From Sandaracinaceae bacterium (GTDB lineage: Bacteria; Myxococcota_A; Polyangia; Polyangiales; Houyiibacteriaceae), in the NCBI GenBank assembly GCA_020633075.1, contig JACKEI010000005.1, positions 278,940 to 342,939 of the forward strand: 64,000 nt of DNA. Direction: 5' to 3'. Within the stretch, counting starts at the first letter, position 1; each line of letters begins with the position of its first letter. Position numbers and translations under genes: made by a program. The notes beneath the pieces are model-generated. The model saw only the letters and a list, made by a program, of their open reading frames with translations. It had not been told where the DNA came from and did no database searches. Below, piece after piece: positions 10,985-19,434 of this stretch.

Positions 10985-12649
10985 ATGAGCCAGCCAAGCG
11001 ACGACGGTACGCGGCAAGAACGAACAGTGGACGTCGTCGTGATGGGCAGCGGCGGCGGGGGTCTGCTCGCGGCGCTGACCGTCGCTCGCGCAGGCGGTTC
11101 CGTCGTGCTCGTCGAGAAGGCGTCCACCATCGGCGGCACCACGGCCGTCTCGGGCGGTGTCATCTGGGTCCCCTGCAATCACCGCATGGCCGAGGCGGGG
11201 GTCAGCGACTCACGCGACGCCGCGCTCACGTACATGAAGCGTATCGCCGACGGACGTGCCCCCGACGAGCTGATCGAGCGCTACCTGGACGCGGCCCCCG
11301 ACATGGTGCGCTACGTGGAGGCGGAGACGGAGATCCAGTTCACCGCGATGCCCAGCTACCCGGACTACCACCCGGAGTTCCCGGGGGGCGTGACGGGCGG
11401 GCGCTCGCTCGACAACGGGCTGTTCGACACCACCACCCTGGGCGCGTGGCAGCCCAAGCTGCGCAAGAACCCCATCACGGGGCGCATGCCCATCAGCATC
11501 CCCGAGGCCATGGGCTGGGGCGTCTTCTGGAACCCCTTCGGCGCCCCGTATCAGGAGGTGTCCGCGCGTGCCAAGGCCGGCATCGTGCACGGTGGCGCGG
11601 GCCTGTGCGGCAAGCTGCTGAAGGCCCTGCTGGCGGCCGGGGTCGAGCCGCTGCTGGAGACGCCCGGCGAGCACCTGGTGGTGGAGGATGGCCGCGTGGT
11701 CGGCCTCGACGTGCGCCAGGAAGGGGCCCCGCTGCGGCTGCGCGCGCGCAAGGGCGTCATCTTGGCGAGCGGCGGCTTCGAGTGGAACGAGACCTACCGA
11801 AAGGCCTTCTTGCCGCTCGAGCTCACGCACCCCGTGAGCCCCCCGCAGAACACCGGAGACGGCCTGCGCATGGCCATGAGCGTCGGCGCCGAGCTCGGCA
11901 ACATGGGGGAGGCCTGGTGGACCCCTGCGGTGGCGCTGCCCGGTGAGACCTACGACGGGGCGCCCCTGTACCGCTCCGAGTTCTCGGTGCGCTGCCTGCC
12001 GCACTCCATTTTGGTGAACCGGCGCGGTCAGCGCTTCACCAACGAGTCGCACAACTACAACGACATGACCAAGCCGTACTTCCACCACGACCCGGTGGCG
12101 TACGACCGGCCCAACGTGCCGGCCTGGCTCATGGTGGACCAGCAGTACCTCGACAAGTACGTGCTCATCACGGCGGTGAAGGGGCGGCCCCTGCCGGACT
12201 GGTTGATCGTGGCCGACTCGCTCGCGGAGCTGGCCGAGAAGACCAGTGTGGACCCGGCCGGACTGGCCGCCACCGTGGAGCGCTTCAACGGCTTCGCGCG
12301 TGCCGGCGTGGACCCGGACTTCCGGCGTGGCGAGAGCGCCTTCGACCAGTTCTACGGGGACCCCAGGCAGCGGGAGCAGGGCGGCAGCCCCAGCCTGGGC
12401 ACGCTGGAGAAGGCCCCGTTCTACGCCGTGCAGCTGCACCCGGGCGCGATGGGCACCAAGGGCGGCCCCAAGACAGACGTGGACGGGCGCGTGCTGCACG
12501 CCGAAGGCGGCGTGGTGGACGGCCTCTACGCGGTGGGCAACGCGGCCGCCAGCGTCGCCGGCCCCGGCTATCCCGGCGCGGGCATGACCATCGGCGCGTC
12601 CATGACCTTCGGGTACCTCGCGGCCAAGCACGCTATGTTGCGGGCATGA
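10985..12649 (+). CDS. FAD-dependent 3-ketosteroid dehydrogenase-like flavoprotein
   Basis: A 554-residue flavoprotein of the fumarate reductase/3-ketosteroid delta-1-dehydrogenase family. The FAD site is VVVMGSGGGGLLAALTVARAGG with EKASTIGGTTAVSGG; the C-terminus has GPGYPGAGMTIGASMTFGY, typical of KstD enzymes. KstD proteins introduce the C1-C2 double bond in the steroid A ring. An AGAAGGAG Shine-Dalgarno lies a few bases before ATG 10985. The ferredoxin, its reductase and the KstR-like site support a role in steroid or terpenoid oxidation. KstD, KstD-like and other family members cannot be separated by eye, so substrate specificity is inferred. Confidence 0.86.
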   Translation: MSQPSDDGTRQERTVDVVVMGSGGGGLLAALTVARAGGSVVLVEKASTIGGTTAVSGGVIWVPCNHRMAEAGVSDSRDAALTYMKRIADGRAPDELIERYLDAAPDMVRYVEAETEIQFTAMPSYPDYHPEFPGGVTGGRSLDNGLFDTTTLGAWQPKLRKNPITGRMPISIPEAMGWGVFWNPFGAPYQEVSARAKAGIVHGGAGLCGKLLKALLAAGVEPLLETPGEHLVVEDGRVVGLDVRQEGAPLRLRARKGVILASGGFEWNETYRKAFLPLELTHPVSPPQNTGDGLRMAMSVGAELGNMGEAWWTPAVALPGETYDGAPLYRSEFSVRCLPHSILVNRRGQRFTNESHNYNDMTKPYFHHDPVAYDRPNVPAWLMVDQQYLDKYVLITAVKGRPLPDWLIVADSLAELAEKTSVDPAGLAATVERFNGFARAGVDPDFRRGESAFDQFYGDPRQREQGGSPSLGTLEKAPFYAVQLHPGAMGTKGGPKTDVDGRVLHAEGGVVDGLYAVGNAAASVAGPGYPGAGMTIGASMTFGYLAAKHAMLRA

Positions 12650-13065
12650 CCACCTCGTTCTCCGGCGCGCTCGAGCGTCAGCAAGACCGCGCCTACGCTC
12701 TCCTGCGGGTGCTGTCCGGGCTCATGTTCAGCTTCCACGGCGTGCAGAAGATATTCGGTGTGCTGACCGATCACGCGCCCCCGGCGGTCGGGTCACAGCT
12801 GTGGGTGGGCGGGCTGATCGAGCTGGTGTGCGGCCTGCTCATCGCTGCGGGCGCGTTCACGCGCTACGCCGCCTTCCTGGCGAGCGGCACCATGGCGGTC
12901 GCCTACGCGCAGTTCCACTGGGAGTTCGCGTTCGACACGCACTTCTTCCCGGCCGTGAACCACGGCGAGCTGGCGGCGGTCTACGCGCTGCTGTTCTTCT
13001 TCGTGGCCTGCAAGGGCAGCGGCGTGTTCGCGGTCGACGCGCAGCGGGCGACACGCGCAGCGTGA
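12646..13065 (+). CDS. DoxX family membrane protein
   Basis: A 139-residue integral membrane protein with about four hydrophobic segments: LLRVLSGLMFSFHGVQKIFG, LIELVCGLLIAAGAFTRYAAF, LASGTMAVAYAQ and AAVYALLFFFVACKGSG. The first has the FxxxGxxKIFG motif of the DoxX/quinol-oxidase-subunit family. Its ATG overlaps the upstream flavoprotein stop by four bases, so it is translationally coupled to the KstD-like gene. DoxX proteins are associated with thiosulfate:quinone oxidoreduction and redox stress; here it may link flavoprotein turnover to the membrane quinone pool, which is inference. Confidence 0.88.
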   Translation: MTTSFSGALERQQDRAYALLRVLSGLMFSFHGVQKIFGVLTDHAPPAVGSQLWVGGLIELVCGLLIAAGAFTRYAAFLASGTMAVAYAQFHWEFAFDTHFFPAVNHGELAAVYALLFFFVACKGSGVFAVDAQRATRAA

Positions 13066-13070
13066 GCCGG

Positions 13071-13090
13071 GCGCCCCGAGCGGGGAGCGC
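13071..13090. terminator. Weak hairpin between convergent genes
   Basis: In the 60-base gap between the DoxX gene and the convergent radical SAM gene, GCGCCCC (13071-13077) can pair with GGGG and CGC (13082-13090) with a two-base bulge. No T-run follows on either strand, so this is weak evidence for a bidirectional terminator. Confidence 0.25.
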
Positions 13091-13125
13091 GCTGTCCGGT
13101 CCTGCCGCCCCGCGCAACGGCCGGT

Positions 13126-14592
13126 TCAACGCTCGTCGGACGCGGCGCTGCTTCGTCCGCCCACCCGCAGGGTGACGTCTGGAGGCAGACTGGCGCGCAG
13201 CGCGGCGGCGAAGCGACGCAGCTGGGGCGTGCGGACCAGCAGGATGTCGATGGTGTCGACACCCCACTCCACGGCGCGGCGGATGACCTCGGCCGCCTCG
13301 CGCAACGAACCGAGCTCGCGCAGACCGAGCGCCATGCGCAGCTGTCGCTGGGGGTTCCGCCCTTGATTGGCGAGGCCGATGGCCTGCAACTCACGCTGCA
13401 GCACCACGTCCTCGCTCAGCGCCGCGACGGTCGTGAGCACGCCGACGTCCGTGCACCCCGCGCGGCGGAGCCGGTCGCCGTCGCCCGCACGCAAGCTGGG
13501 GACGAGGTACCAGGTGGTGGGCGGTGCGGAGGTGGCGCCGGCGTCCTGCGTGGGCTCGTCCACGAGCTGCTGGGTCAGGACCACGCGCTGCCCTGTGGCG
13601 GTCTGGGCCTCCGGGAACCACGGCTCGATGCGCTCCACCGGGGCACGCAGGCCGCGCCCGTGGCGCACCTCCCAGTACGCGTTCCAGGCGCCACCGCAGC
13701 GCGTGCGCAGCGCGCAGCCACGACAGGGCCTGCCATGGCGCTTGTTCTGGTGGTTGTCGACGCCGAAGGGCGTGGGCTCGTCGGCTTGCTCGGCCTCCAC
13801 GGCCTCCACGCTGCGCTCCGCCGAGTCGTGCCAGCCCACGCACAGAGGCAACCCGCAATAGGGGTTGAGCAGCCGGATGCCGTGCTCCTGGGCGCGCTGC
13901 TGTGCCAGCGTGACTTGCTCGCGCAGCACCCCGTAGTCAGGCAGCAGCTGCGCGTTGTCTTGCGCGCGCCCGTGAGGCTGCACCGCGGAGAGCGAGATGG
14001 AGCGCACGCCCGGCAGACGCTGCGCCACGAAGGAGACGTAGTCCGCCACCAGCCCCTGCGTGACGTACGCGGTCACGGGGTTGAGGGTCACGGCGATGCC
14101 CTCTGCCAGCAGCGCGTCCATGCCGCGGAGGCAGTCGGCGTAGGCGCCCGAAAGCCCGGCGAGCTCGTCGTGGAGAGCGGGCACGTGCGACAGGAAGGAC
14201 ACGAAGGCCGAGGTGACGCCCGCCTCGGCCAGCTCCCGCGCGTAGTCGGCGTCGATGAGCACCGCGTTGGTCTGGATCTCGACGTAGGGCACCCCGGCCG
14301 CCCGCGCCTTGCGGGTGGCGCCCAGCAGCCGCTCCCGCAGCAGGGTGGGCTCGCCCCCGGAGATGGTCAGCGTCTGCTCGCCCGACGCGATGAACTCGTC
14401 CAGCTCGGCATCGAGCGAGGCGCGGCTGGGCGTGAGGGGGCGGTAGTCCTCGGCGGGGATGTTGCAGAAGACGCAGCGCTCGTTGCACGCCATGGTGAGC
14501 CGCAGCAGGCCCTTGGTGCGGTGATGGTCCTCACCTTGGGCGCGAGCGGGCTCGTCTCGCGGGTCGTCCGCGACGATGGGGAGGGAGCGCAC
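13126..14592 (-). CDS. Radical SAM protein with SPASM-like cysteines
   Basis: A 488-residue protein from GTG 14592. CNERCVFC at residues 36-43 is the CX3CX2C cluster motif of radical SAM enzymes; LTISGGEPTL is the conserved GGEP loop. Further cysteines (NPYCGLPLCVGW; CRGCALRTRCGGAW) resemble the auxiliary-cluster motifs of SPASM-type enzymes, which modify peptides or mature other proteins. The last ~130 residues (ATSAPPTTWYLVPSLRAGDG onward) are an unfamiliar extension. No precursor peptide gene is seen nearby. The gene is divergent from the AmmeMemoRadiSam operon and convergent with DoxX. The substrate is unknown. Confidence 0.88.
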   Translation of the reverse strand: MRSLPIVADDPRDEPARAQGEDHHRTKGLLRLTMACNERCVFCNIPAEDYRPLTPSRASLDAELDEFIASGEQTLTISGGEPTLLRERLLGATRKARAAGVPYVEIQTNAVLIDADYARELAEAGVTSAFVSFLSHVPALHDELAGLSGAYADCLRGMDALLAEGIAVTLNPVTAYVTQGLVADYVSFVAQRLPGVRSISLSAVQPHGRAQDNAQLLPDYGVLREQVTLAQQRAQEHGIRLLNPYCGLPLCVGWHDSAERSVEAVEAEQADEPTPFGVDNHQNKRHGRPCRGCALRTRCGGAWNAYWEVRHGRGLRAPVERIEPWFPEAQTATGQRVVLTQQLVDEPTQDAGATSAPPTTWYLVPSLRAGDGDRLRRAGCTDVGVLTTVAALSEDVVLQRELQAIGLANQGRNPQRQLRMALGLRELGSLREAAEVIRRAVEWGVDTIDILLVRTPQLRRFAAALRASLPPDVTLRVGGRSSAASDER

Positions 14593-14705
14593 CGGGACAG
14601 CCTATCCTACGGGCCAAGGTGCGCAAAGCGCGCTGACCCGAGCCGGCCGGGAGGACACGCACCGGAGGGGTAGGCAGCGCGGGTCGGCGTGCTTACCGTT
14701 GGGGC

Positions 14706-15812
14706 GTGCCTCCACGTCAACGGCTCGACACCCACACCGTCCTCGGCGAGCACCATCACCTGCTCGGCGATGGTCGCGTGCGCTGTGACGTGTGCCCGCG
14801 TGAGTGCTCGCTGCGGGACGGTCAGAAGGGCTTCTGCTTCGTGCGGGAGGCGCGCGGCAACGACGTGGTGATGACCAGCTACGGGCGCGCGTCGGGCTTC
14901 TGCGTGGACCCTATCGAGAAGAAGCCGCTCAACCACTTCTACCCTGGTTCCAGCGTGCTCTCCTTCGGCACGGCGGGCTGCAACCTGGGCTGCCGCTTCT
15001 GCCAGAACTGGGACATCTCGAAGGCCCGCGAGTTCGACCGCCTGACCGACACGGCCATGCCCCGTGACATCGCGAGCGCGGCGGCGAAGGCGGGCTGCCG
15101 CAGCGTGGCCTTCACCTACAACGACCCGGTCATCTGGGGCGAGTACGCCATCGACACGGCGCACGCCGCGCACGAGCTCGGGCTGGCCACCGTCGCGGTC
15201 ACGGCGGGGTACATCACGGAGCAGGCGAGGGAACGCTTCTTCGCCCCCATGGACGCGGCCAACGTCGACCTCAAGGCGTTCAGTGAGCGCTTCTACGACA
15301 AGCTCTGCTTCGCGCAGCTGGGCCCCGTGCTGGACACACTCGCGTGGCTGAAGCGCGAGACCAGCGTCTGGCTGGAGGTGACCACGCTGCTCATCCCCGG
15401 AGAGAACGACAGCGAGGCGGAGGTGGACGCCTTGGTGGGCTGGTTCGCGGAGCACCTGGGCGCCGACACGCCGCTGCACTTCTCGGGCTTCCACCCGGAC
15501 TTCAAGCTCACGGAGCACGCGCCCACGCCGCAGGCCACGCTGGCGAGGGCGCGACAGCAGGCTCTGCGAGCGGGGCTGCGGCACGTGTACACGGGCAACG
15601 TGCACGACACCGACGGGCAGTCCACGTACTGCGGGGGCTGCGGCACCCGCGTCATCGAGCGGGACTGGTACGCGCTCGGGGACTACCGCCTGTCACCGGA
15701 GGGTCGCTGTCTCGACTGCGGAACCACGCTCGCGGGGCGCTTCGACGCGCAGCCCGGGCAGTGGGGCAGACGGCGCCTGCGCCTGCCCGTCCACGCGGGA
15801 GCCGGCGCGTGA
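14706..15812 (+). CDS. amrS: AmmeMemoRadiSam system radical SAM enzyme
   Basis: A 368-residue member of the AmrS family (related to pyruvate-formate-lyase activating enzymes). A zinc-finger-like N-terminus (CDVCPRECSL) precedes the radical SAM motif CNLGCRFC at residues 92-99. VAFTYNDPVIWGEY, KAFSERFYDKLC and LIPGENDSE are family hallmarks, and the C-terminus has CGGCG and CLDCG. The system's function is unknown; it is named from the recurring trio AMMECR1, Memo-like and radical SAM proteins. The stop overlaps the next gene's GTG by four bases, so the three genes are translationally coupled. GTG 14706 is the assumed start. Confidence 0.95.
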   Translation: MPPRQRLDTHTVLGEHHHLLGDGRVRCDVCPRECSLRDGQKGFCFVREARGNDVVMTSYGRASGFCVDPIEKKPLNHFYPGSSVLSFGTAGCNLGCRFCQNWDISKAREFDRLTDTAMPRDIASAAAKAGCRSVAFTYNDPVIWGEYAIDTAHAAHELGLATVAVTAGYITEQARERFFAPMDAANVDLKAFSERFYDKLCFAQLGPVLDTLAWLKRETSVWLEVTTLLIPGENDSEAEVDALVGWFAEHLGADTPLHFSGFHPDFKLTEHAPTPQATLARARQQALRAGLRHVYTGNVHDTDGQSTYCGGCGTRVIERDWYALGDYRLSPEGRCLDCGTTLAGRFDAQPGQWGRRRLRLPVHAGAGA

Positions 15813-16627
15813 GCATCGCGGCCGCCGCCCTGATGTGCCACGCGCCCATCGTGGTGCCCGTGATCGGCGGTGCGCGGGGCGGCGACTGCGCCGTGACCAC
15901 GCGCGCCATGCGCTCCGTCGCTGCGGACGTGGTCGCGCAGGCGCCCGACGTACTGGTGCTCATCTCGCCGCACGCGCCTCGTCAGCGGCGCACGTGGGGG
16001 GTGTCGGCAGACGCCACGCTACACGGAGACTTTCGGCGCTTCGGTCACGCGGAGCTGTCGGTGGCGCTGCCCGGCGCCCCGGGCGCGGCACGCTCGCTCG
16101 CCGCGGCGGCGTCGCGTGTGGAGCTGGAGGTGACCGACCTGCCGGCGGACGACCTGGACCACGGCGCGACGGTGCCGCTGTGGTTTCTGGCCGAGGCCGG
16201 TCTGCGCGCTCCCACCCTGCTGGTGGCCCTGCCCTACCCTGGCGCGGGCAGCGAGGCGCGCTTCGGGCGGCTGCTGCGGGATGTGGCCGCCGCGCGCGGG
16301 GAGCGCTGGGCCGTGGTGGCCTCCGGCGACATGAGCCACCGGCTGCAGCCGGGTGCGCCGGGGGGCTACCACCCGCGCGCGCACGAGTTCGACGACGCGT
16401 TCGTGGCGCACGTGCGCGCGGCCGACTACACGCGCGCGGTGGCCCCGGACGAGGCGCTGCAGGAGCTGGCCGGGGAGGACGTGGTGCAGTCGACGGCGGT
16501 CGCCGTGGCTGCCGTGAACGGCGCGGCGCGGGGCGCACGGGTCTACGCGTACGAGCGCCCCTTCGGCGTGGGGTACATGGAGGCGCTGCTGTACGCGGAG
16601 CCCACCCCCGCGAGGAGTCATACGTGA
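15809..16627 (+). CDS. AmmeMemoRadiSam LigB/Memo-superfamily protein
   Basis: A 272-residue protein from GTG 15809 (overlap GTGA with amrS). It resembles class III extradiol dioxygenase subunit B and Memo: ALMCHAPIVVP, DVLVLISPHAP, DDLDHGATVPLWFLAEAGL and VVASGDMSHRLQ. In many bacteria this domain is fused N-terminal to the AMMECR1 domain; here it is a separate gene directly before it. The HAP, DLDHGATVPL and SGDMSH segments carry the candidate metal ligands, but catalysis has not been shown for the system. It overlaps the AMMECR1 gene by four bases. Memo (AmrB) and the LigB-like half of AmrA are hard to separate by eye. Confidence 0.85.
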   Translation: MSIAAAALMCHAPIVVPVIGGARGGDCAVTTRAMRSVAADVVAQAPDVLVLISPHAPRQRRTWGVSADATLHGDFRRFGHAELSVALPGAPGAARSLAAAASRVELEVTDLPADDLDHGATVPLWFLAEAGLRAPTLLVALPYPGAGSEARFGRLLRDVAAARGERWAVVASGDMSHRLQPGAPGGYHPRAHEFDDAFVAHVRAADYTRAVAPDEALQELAGEDVVQSTAVAVAAVNGAARGARVYAYERPFGVGYMEALLYAEPTPARSHT

Positions 16628-17154
16628 CGACACAGCCGGACGCACCAGAGCTCGCGCTGCTAGCGGTGGCCCGCGACGCCATCGCCGCGGCGCTCCACGG
16701 CGCGGCTTACCAGCCGCCGACCTTGCCGGCGCCCTACACCACCGCGAGGCGCGCCGTGTTCGTGACCCTCCGAGAACCCAACGGAGCCCTGCGCGGGTGC
16801 ATCGGCCGCACGGAGCCCGGGCTGCCCAACATCGCCGCGGAGATCGCCGACTGCGCCGTGTCGGCCGCCACGCGCGACCCGCGCTTCCCCGCCGTCACCG
16901 CGGAGGAGCTGCCGACCCTCTCGCTCGAGCTCAGCCTGCTCGAGCCGACCGAGCCCGTGCGCGACGTGGCCGAGCTAGACGCCCGCGTCTACGGCGTGGT
17001 GGTCAGCAGCGGGCGCCGACGCGGCGTGCTGCTGCCGGACCTAGATGGCGTCGACACGCCCGCACAGCAGATCGCGATCGCGCTCCGCAAGGCGGGCATC
17101 CCCGCGGACGCCCCGTACACCCTCGAGCGCTTCCGGGTGACCAAGATCGCGTAA
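16624..17154 (+). CDS. amrA: AMMECR1-domain protein of the AmmeMemoRadiSam system
   Basis: A 176-residue AMMECR1-domain protein starting at GTG 16624, which overlaps the preceding stop as GTGA. The invariant LRGCIG motif (residues 59-64, in NGALRGCIGRTEPGL) is present, with the conserved AVSAATRDPRFPAVTAEEL and GVLLPDLDGVDTPAQQIAIALRKAGIP segments. The domain fold is known from archaeal and human homologues but its activity is not. With amrS and the LigB/Memo-like gene this makes a full three-gene operon. I see no terminator in the short gap before the convergent VWA gene. Confidence 0.93.
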   Translation: MTTQPDAPELALLAVARDAIAAALHGAAYQPPTLPAPYTTARRAVFVTLREPNGALRGCIGRTEPGLPNIAAEIADCAVSAATRDPRFPAVTAEELPTLSLELSLLEPTEPVRDVAELDARVYGVVVSSGRRRGVLLPDLDGVDTPAQQIAIALRKAGIPADAPYTLERFRVTKIA

Positions 17155-17204
17155 CGCCAGCGCGGCTATCGTGAGGCCGGGAGGCACCGCGTGACTGCCG
17201 GGGC

Positions 17205-19325
17205 TCAGGGCGCGCACGAGGGATCGACACACAGCGACTGCCCCGCGATGGTCTCGCAGCGCATGAGGCCCGGGCAGTCGGCGTCCGACGTGCACGCGAG
17301 GTGACAGTTGCCGCTGGCCGCGCACACCAGCGTCGCGGCAGGCCGACGATACTGCGCGCGCAGGCTCTGCAGGTCGACGCCGCCGAGCTCACACGCACGC
17401 GGGTTCACGACACACCCGGTGCCCACGTCAGCCCGGCTCACGCCGGCTGGCGGCTCGCTCAGGCACTCCATCGTCATCTGAGCGTCGACCGTCACCTCTG
17501 CGCCTGGCGTGAACACAATGGCCTGATGGTCGGGCGGACAGCGTGCCGGCAGCGTGCTGGTGTAGTCGTCATAGAACCAGCCGGCGCCGCTGGGACTGCG
17601 CTGCTGCCCGAGGTCCGCGCTCGTCGGCACCAGCTGGCGCACGCGGCACACCTCCCGCGCGCTCGGCCCGCTGCCCTCGACGCGTACAGGCACGGCGTCG
17701 CGGCCGCGCCCAGCCTGCGACGCGCACGACACGCCCGCCGGCAAGCGCTCGAGCACCTCGCAGTTCACCTCGCCTCCGGCGCGGCGCGCGAGCAGGTCCT
17801 CGGTGCAGCCCACGGGGAGCGCGTTCTCGATGGCCAAGAGGATGCTGTCCACGGCGGGCGTGAAGTCCGCGCGGAAGTCGCCCTGGTCGGGGTCGCGCGA
17901 CTGGCAGATGGAGGCCACGACGCCATGCGCCCCGGCCTGATCCAGCCCCCGCGCGACGTCGACGATGCGCCGCGGTGGATACGCCTCGTTGCGCGGGCCC
18001 ACGCCGTTGGGGTTGGGTCGGGTGCACCCCGGCACGAGGTTCGTCGCGCTCGGGTTGGGCGCCTCCAGCATGGATGGGTCAGCGAGGATGGCGGCGTAGT
18101 CCGTGTCTACGAAGGTGTGCCCGTCGACCGTGGTAGTCGTGGTGTTGGCCGCCACCACCTCCGGCGCGACGCCCACGATGGCGGCAAAGAGCAGGAGGTC
18201 CCTGAAGTCGGGGCGCAGCTCGAGCAGGCCGCTTACGTAGCGCTTGATGACCTCGTACTGAACCTCCCGGTAGGCCGTGCACTGCAGGTTCGGAGACGGG
18301 TTGCCATCATTCGCGCGGGGTACGGGGTAGCGCGGGTTCGCGCTGATGACGTCGTAGAGATCCAGGTCCGGGCTGGAGCAGTCGTCTTCGTCGGAGACCA
18401 AGATGAGGGCCAGCAGCGAGGTGTCGCGCAGGAAGCCCGCGTTGGCGCCGGTGCCTCCGTGCCCGCGCGTGGAGCGCACCAACGTACCGCCGCGCGTCTG
18501 CTCGAACACCACGGAGGAGTCGGCGGGTGTCAGCGCCTTCAGGATGGCCTCGAGCTGCTGCTCGAACGCACAACCGAGGCCACCCGTGCCGGCCAGACAG
18601 CCCGCGCTCTCGGCGAACGTGGCCGGGTCGTCGGAGCTCACCATGAATTCCAGGAAGCTGGGGTAGGAGGGCGCGCAGCTGGCGTTGGTGCCTCGGTGCT
18701 CCGTGAGCATCACGCCGTCGTCGCCAAGTACCGTGCCGCAGAACGCGCTCGGGGGGATGGGCGTGCCGCCGATGCCCATGTCGCTGGTGATGACCCCCAC
18801 GTGAATGCTCGCGACGGGGCGAAAGTCCTGCGTACCATCGTCGTCGCGGTCACCGCTCGCCAGCACTTCGACCATCCGTGGGAGCTCGGCCACCAGCGCC
18901 TCTTGCTCCTCGCGCATGGACGCCGAGTTGTCGACCATGAACAGCAGGTCGATGGCGTCCACCTCGGCCACACGCACCACGCTGCTGGTGCCGGGCTGAG
19001 TGCAGGCGAGCGGGTCCGTGCCGAGGTCGAGCGCCGCTTGATCGCCTAGCGCGCCATCGAGCGAGGCGTCGAGGACGGCGGCGTCGTCGTTGTGAGCCGA
19101 GCCGTCCAGCGCGCCGTCGAGGACACCCACATCGGTAGTGCCGTCGAGGGGCGCACCGTCGAGGACGCCCACGTCGAGGAGAGCGCCGTCGAGGACACCC
19201 ACGGCACCGTCCAACGCGGCGCCATCGAGGACGTCCCCGTCTCGCGGCACCTCCGGGCCGCCGCAGTCGCAGCCCGGGACGGTCCCCAATAGTACCAAGC
19301 ACATCAGCGCGTGCGATGAACGCAT
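17205..19325 (-). CDS. VWA-domain lipoprotein with Asp/Gly/Leu repeat linker
   Basis: A 706-residue lipoprotein (LVLLGTVPGC, Cys19). Residues ~30-100 are a low-complexity linker of DGAxLDG-type repeats (VGVLDGA three times), partly built from the window's GGACACCCAC repeat. A von Willebrand A domain follows, with the MIDAS motif DNSAS at residues 132-136, then FRPVASIHVGVITSDMG and LVSDEDDCSSPD. The rest is cysteine-rich (CETIAGQSLCVDPSC at the end), suggesting disulfide-stabilised secreted modules. Such VWA lipoproteins are common in myxobacteria; adhesion or surface metal-ion-dependent binding is likely, but no partner is known. It is convergent with the AMMECR1 gene. Confidence 0.88.
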   Translation of the reverse strand: MRSSHALMCLVLLGTVPGCDCGGPEVPRDGDVLDGAALDGAVGVLDGALLDVGVLDGAPLDGTTDVGVLDGALDGSAHNDDAAVLDASLDGALGDQAALDLGTDPLACTQPGTSSVVRVAEVDAIDLLFMVDNSASMREEQEALVAELPRMVEVLASGDRDDDGTQDFRPVASIHVGVITSDMGIGGTPIPPSAFCGTVLGDDGVMLTEHRGTNASCAPSYPSFLEFMVSSDDPATFAESAGCLAGTGGLGCAFEQQLEAILKALTPADSSVVFEQTRGGTLVRSTRGHGGTGANAGFLRDTSLLALILVSDEDDCSSPDLDLYDVISANPRYPVPRANDGNPSPNLQCTAYREVQYEVIKRYVSGLLELRPDFRDLLLFAAIVGVAPEVVAANTTTTTVDGHTFVDTDYAAILADPSMLEAPNPSATNLVPGCTRPNPNGVGPRNEAYPPRRIVDVARGLDQAGAHGVVASICQSRDPDQGDFRADFTPAVDSILLAIENALPVGCTEDLLARRAGGEVNCEVLERLPAGVSCASQAGRGRDAVPVRVEGSGPSAREVCRVRQLVPTSADLGQQRSPSGAGWFYDDYTSTLPARCPPDHQAIVFTPGAEVTVDAQMTMECLSEPPAGVSRADVGTGCVVNPRACELGGVDLQSLRAQYRRPAATLVCAASGNCHLACTSDADCPGLMRCETIAGQSLCVDPSCAP
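19119..19202. repeat. Repeat copies inside the VWA lipoprotein linker
   Basis: GAGGACACCCAC at 19119 and 19191, with variant GAGGACGCCCAC at 19161. On the coding strand they read GTGGGTGTCCTC, giving VGVLDG in the Asp/Gly/Leu linker. These are the leftmost copies of the repeat in the window. Confidence 0.85.
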
Positions 19326-19434
19326 CGGTCCCTACTCCTTGCACGGGAGACCTGTTCAGTGGCCCCTCGCCCCCGCACTGTAGCAACCGACAGCGAGCGA
19401 GGGCGGGCGAAAACGCGCGCCGCGGAGACCCGGC

